Source of the DNA: an uncultured Clostridia bacterium
GTDB taxonomy: Bacteria; Bacillota; Clostridia; Christensenellales; Borkfalkiaceae
Length of the DNA stretch: 8,424 nt
Assembly (NCBI GenBank): GCA_900557285.1
Contig: USSJ01000039.1
Coordinates: 1 to 8,424, forward strand
Direction: 5' to 3'
Shown one piece after another: positions 7,637-8,424 of the stretch. Position 1 is the stretch's first letter, and the number at the start of each line of letters is the position of its first letter. The position numbers were made by a program, and so were the translations under genes. A model generated the notes under the pieces. That model did not search any database. It was not told the origin of the DNA and was given only the letters and a program-made list of their open reading frames with translations.

Positions 7637-8424
7637 CACTCGTCACCTCCGTAAAACACCCATTTGCTCGATTTGAAAATGATTGCCGTAAAGCAGGCCA
7701 CGATCACGAACAGCACCCATGCCATTGCACAGGCATAGCCCATGGTACCCTGCGAAACGCAGGTATTGTATTCGGAATAAATTTTCGTAACATAGAACAG
7801 CAAAGAATTTTCCTTGCCGCCGCCCTGCACCAGCGTTGCCGCCTGCGCAAATACCTGAAACGACGCGATCACGCTCATGACCAGGTTATAGAAGATCATC
7901 GGCGTGCACATCGGGATCGTGATAAAAAAGAATTTGCGTGCGGACGAAGCGCCGTCCAGATCCGCCGCCTCGTACAGTTCCGGCGAAATATTTTTAAGCT
8001 GCGACAGCCACAAGACCATCGATCCGCCCAGTCCCCACAGACCGACAAAGATCATCGTCGGCATGGACGAACTCGCCTTATCCAGAAAACTGTACGACGG
8101 GAGCCCCACCGCATTGAGGATCTGATTCATCCAACCGAAATCCACGTCCACAAGCAAACGCCATGCGACACCCGACACGACGACCGACATCGTGCAGGGC
8201 AGATAAATCAGTACCCTGTATACGCCGATCCCCTTTACCTTGGAATTCAAAAATACCGCAAGCATAAAGGAAAGTACCATCGTCAGCGGCACGTTCACGA
8301 CCGTATAGATCACCGTATTGGTGACTGCTTTGATCCATTCGGGATCATTGAACATCCTGTTGAGATTGTAGAAAAGATCAAACCCTTCAGGATCGCGCAA
8401 AACCGTGTATTCTTTAAAAAAACT
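7636..8424 (-). CDS. CUT1-family sugar ABC transporter permease, MalF/UgpA type (N-terminus outside window)
   Basis: The other half of the import channel. The frame is open to the window edge, giving 262 residues up to the TGA at 7638-7636. It begins in the middle of the expected sequence with SFFKEYTVLRDPEG, matching the SF..Y segment that follows the first membrane helix in this family, so roughly the first helix is missing. A TTG at 8400 could be taken as a start, but this would remove an expected helix, and the reading frame clearly continues upstream. Visible are NDPEWIKAVTNTVIYTVV, several membrane segments, and the EAA loop EAADLDGASSARKFFFITIP at in-window residues 152-171, with Gly at 158. 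The C-terminus YGGDE is encoded by the same bases that form the ribosome site of the partner permease. The substrate-binding lipoprotein is expected just upstream of this gene (family knowledge). Confidence 0.95.
   Translation of the reverse strand, partial: SFFKEYTVLRDPEGFDLFYNLNRMFNDPEWIKAVTNTVIYTVVNVPLTMVLSFMLAVFLNSKVKGIGVYRVLIYLPCTMSVVVSGVAWRLLVDVDFGWMNQILNAVGLPSYSFLDKASSSMPTMIFVGLWGLGGSMVLWLSQLKNISPELYEAADLDGASSARKFFFITIPMCTPMIFYNLVMSVIASFQVFAQAATLVQGGGKENSLLFYVTKIYSEYNTCVSQGTMGYACAMAWVLFVIVACFTAIIFKSSKWVFYGGDE
7643..7650 (-). promoter_or_regulatory. Ribosome binding site (GGAGGTGA) of the second permease, inside the first permease gene
   Basis: The minus strand reads GGAGGTGACGAGTGATG. 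The consensus GGAGGTGA encodes part of the Gly-Gly-Asp-Glu tail of the first permease. It sits 6 bases before the GTG at 7639, and GGAGG is 9 bases before the ATG at 7636. Both starts are compatible; they differ by one Met residue. Confidence 0.8.

Noticed and set aside
8398..8400. TTG at 8400 as the real start of the first permease
   Set aside because: The frame continues to the window edge with SFFKEYTV, which fits the conserved segment after the first membrane helix; starting at 8400 would lose that helix.

Overview
All genes in this window lie on the minus strand and appear to form one operon, read from position 8424 down to position 1. Compact spacing, strong GGAGG-type ribosome binding sites, lipoprotein signal peptides, a CUT1-type sugar ABC importer and a C-terminally anchored surface protein with a bacterial Ig-like (Big_2) domain suggest a monoderm, Gram-positive bacterium of the Bacillota, most likely a gut-type Clostridia of moderate GC. 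The phylum-level guess is reasonable. Anything finer is inference.

In transcription order: (1) 8424-7636, a MalF/UgpA-type inner permease whose N-terminus lies outside the window. (2) 7636-6740, its MalG/UgpE-type partner, translationally coupled through a stop/start overlap. (3) 6679-3686, a 997-residue secreted protein with about four tandem beta-sandwich (concanavalin-like) units, a Big_2 domain, an acidic Gly/Ser linker and an unusual Cys-containing C-terminal membrane anchor. (4) A 145-bp gap holding a perfect 9-bp stem-loop. (5) 3540-1084, an 818-residue lipoprotein that looks like a six-hairpin, (alpha/alpha)-barrel glycosidase. (6) 1075-1, a diverged tandem paralogue of that lipoprotein, cut by the window edge after 358 residues.

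Taken together this looks like a Gram-positive glycan-utilisation locus. Two lipid-anchored hydrolases would trim a glycan at the outer membrane face. The large multi-sandwich protein would hold or recruit the polysaccharide at the surface. The permease pair would import the released oligosaccharides, with the substrate-binding lipoprotein and ATPase encoded elsewhere (the binding protein probably just upstream of 8424). The substrate cannot be told from the sequence. Almost the whole window is coding. No RNA genes, mobile elements, CRISPR arrays or long non-coding stretches were seen. The least familiar parts are the 997-residue protein with its Cys-type tail and the paired lipoprotein hydrolases.
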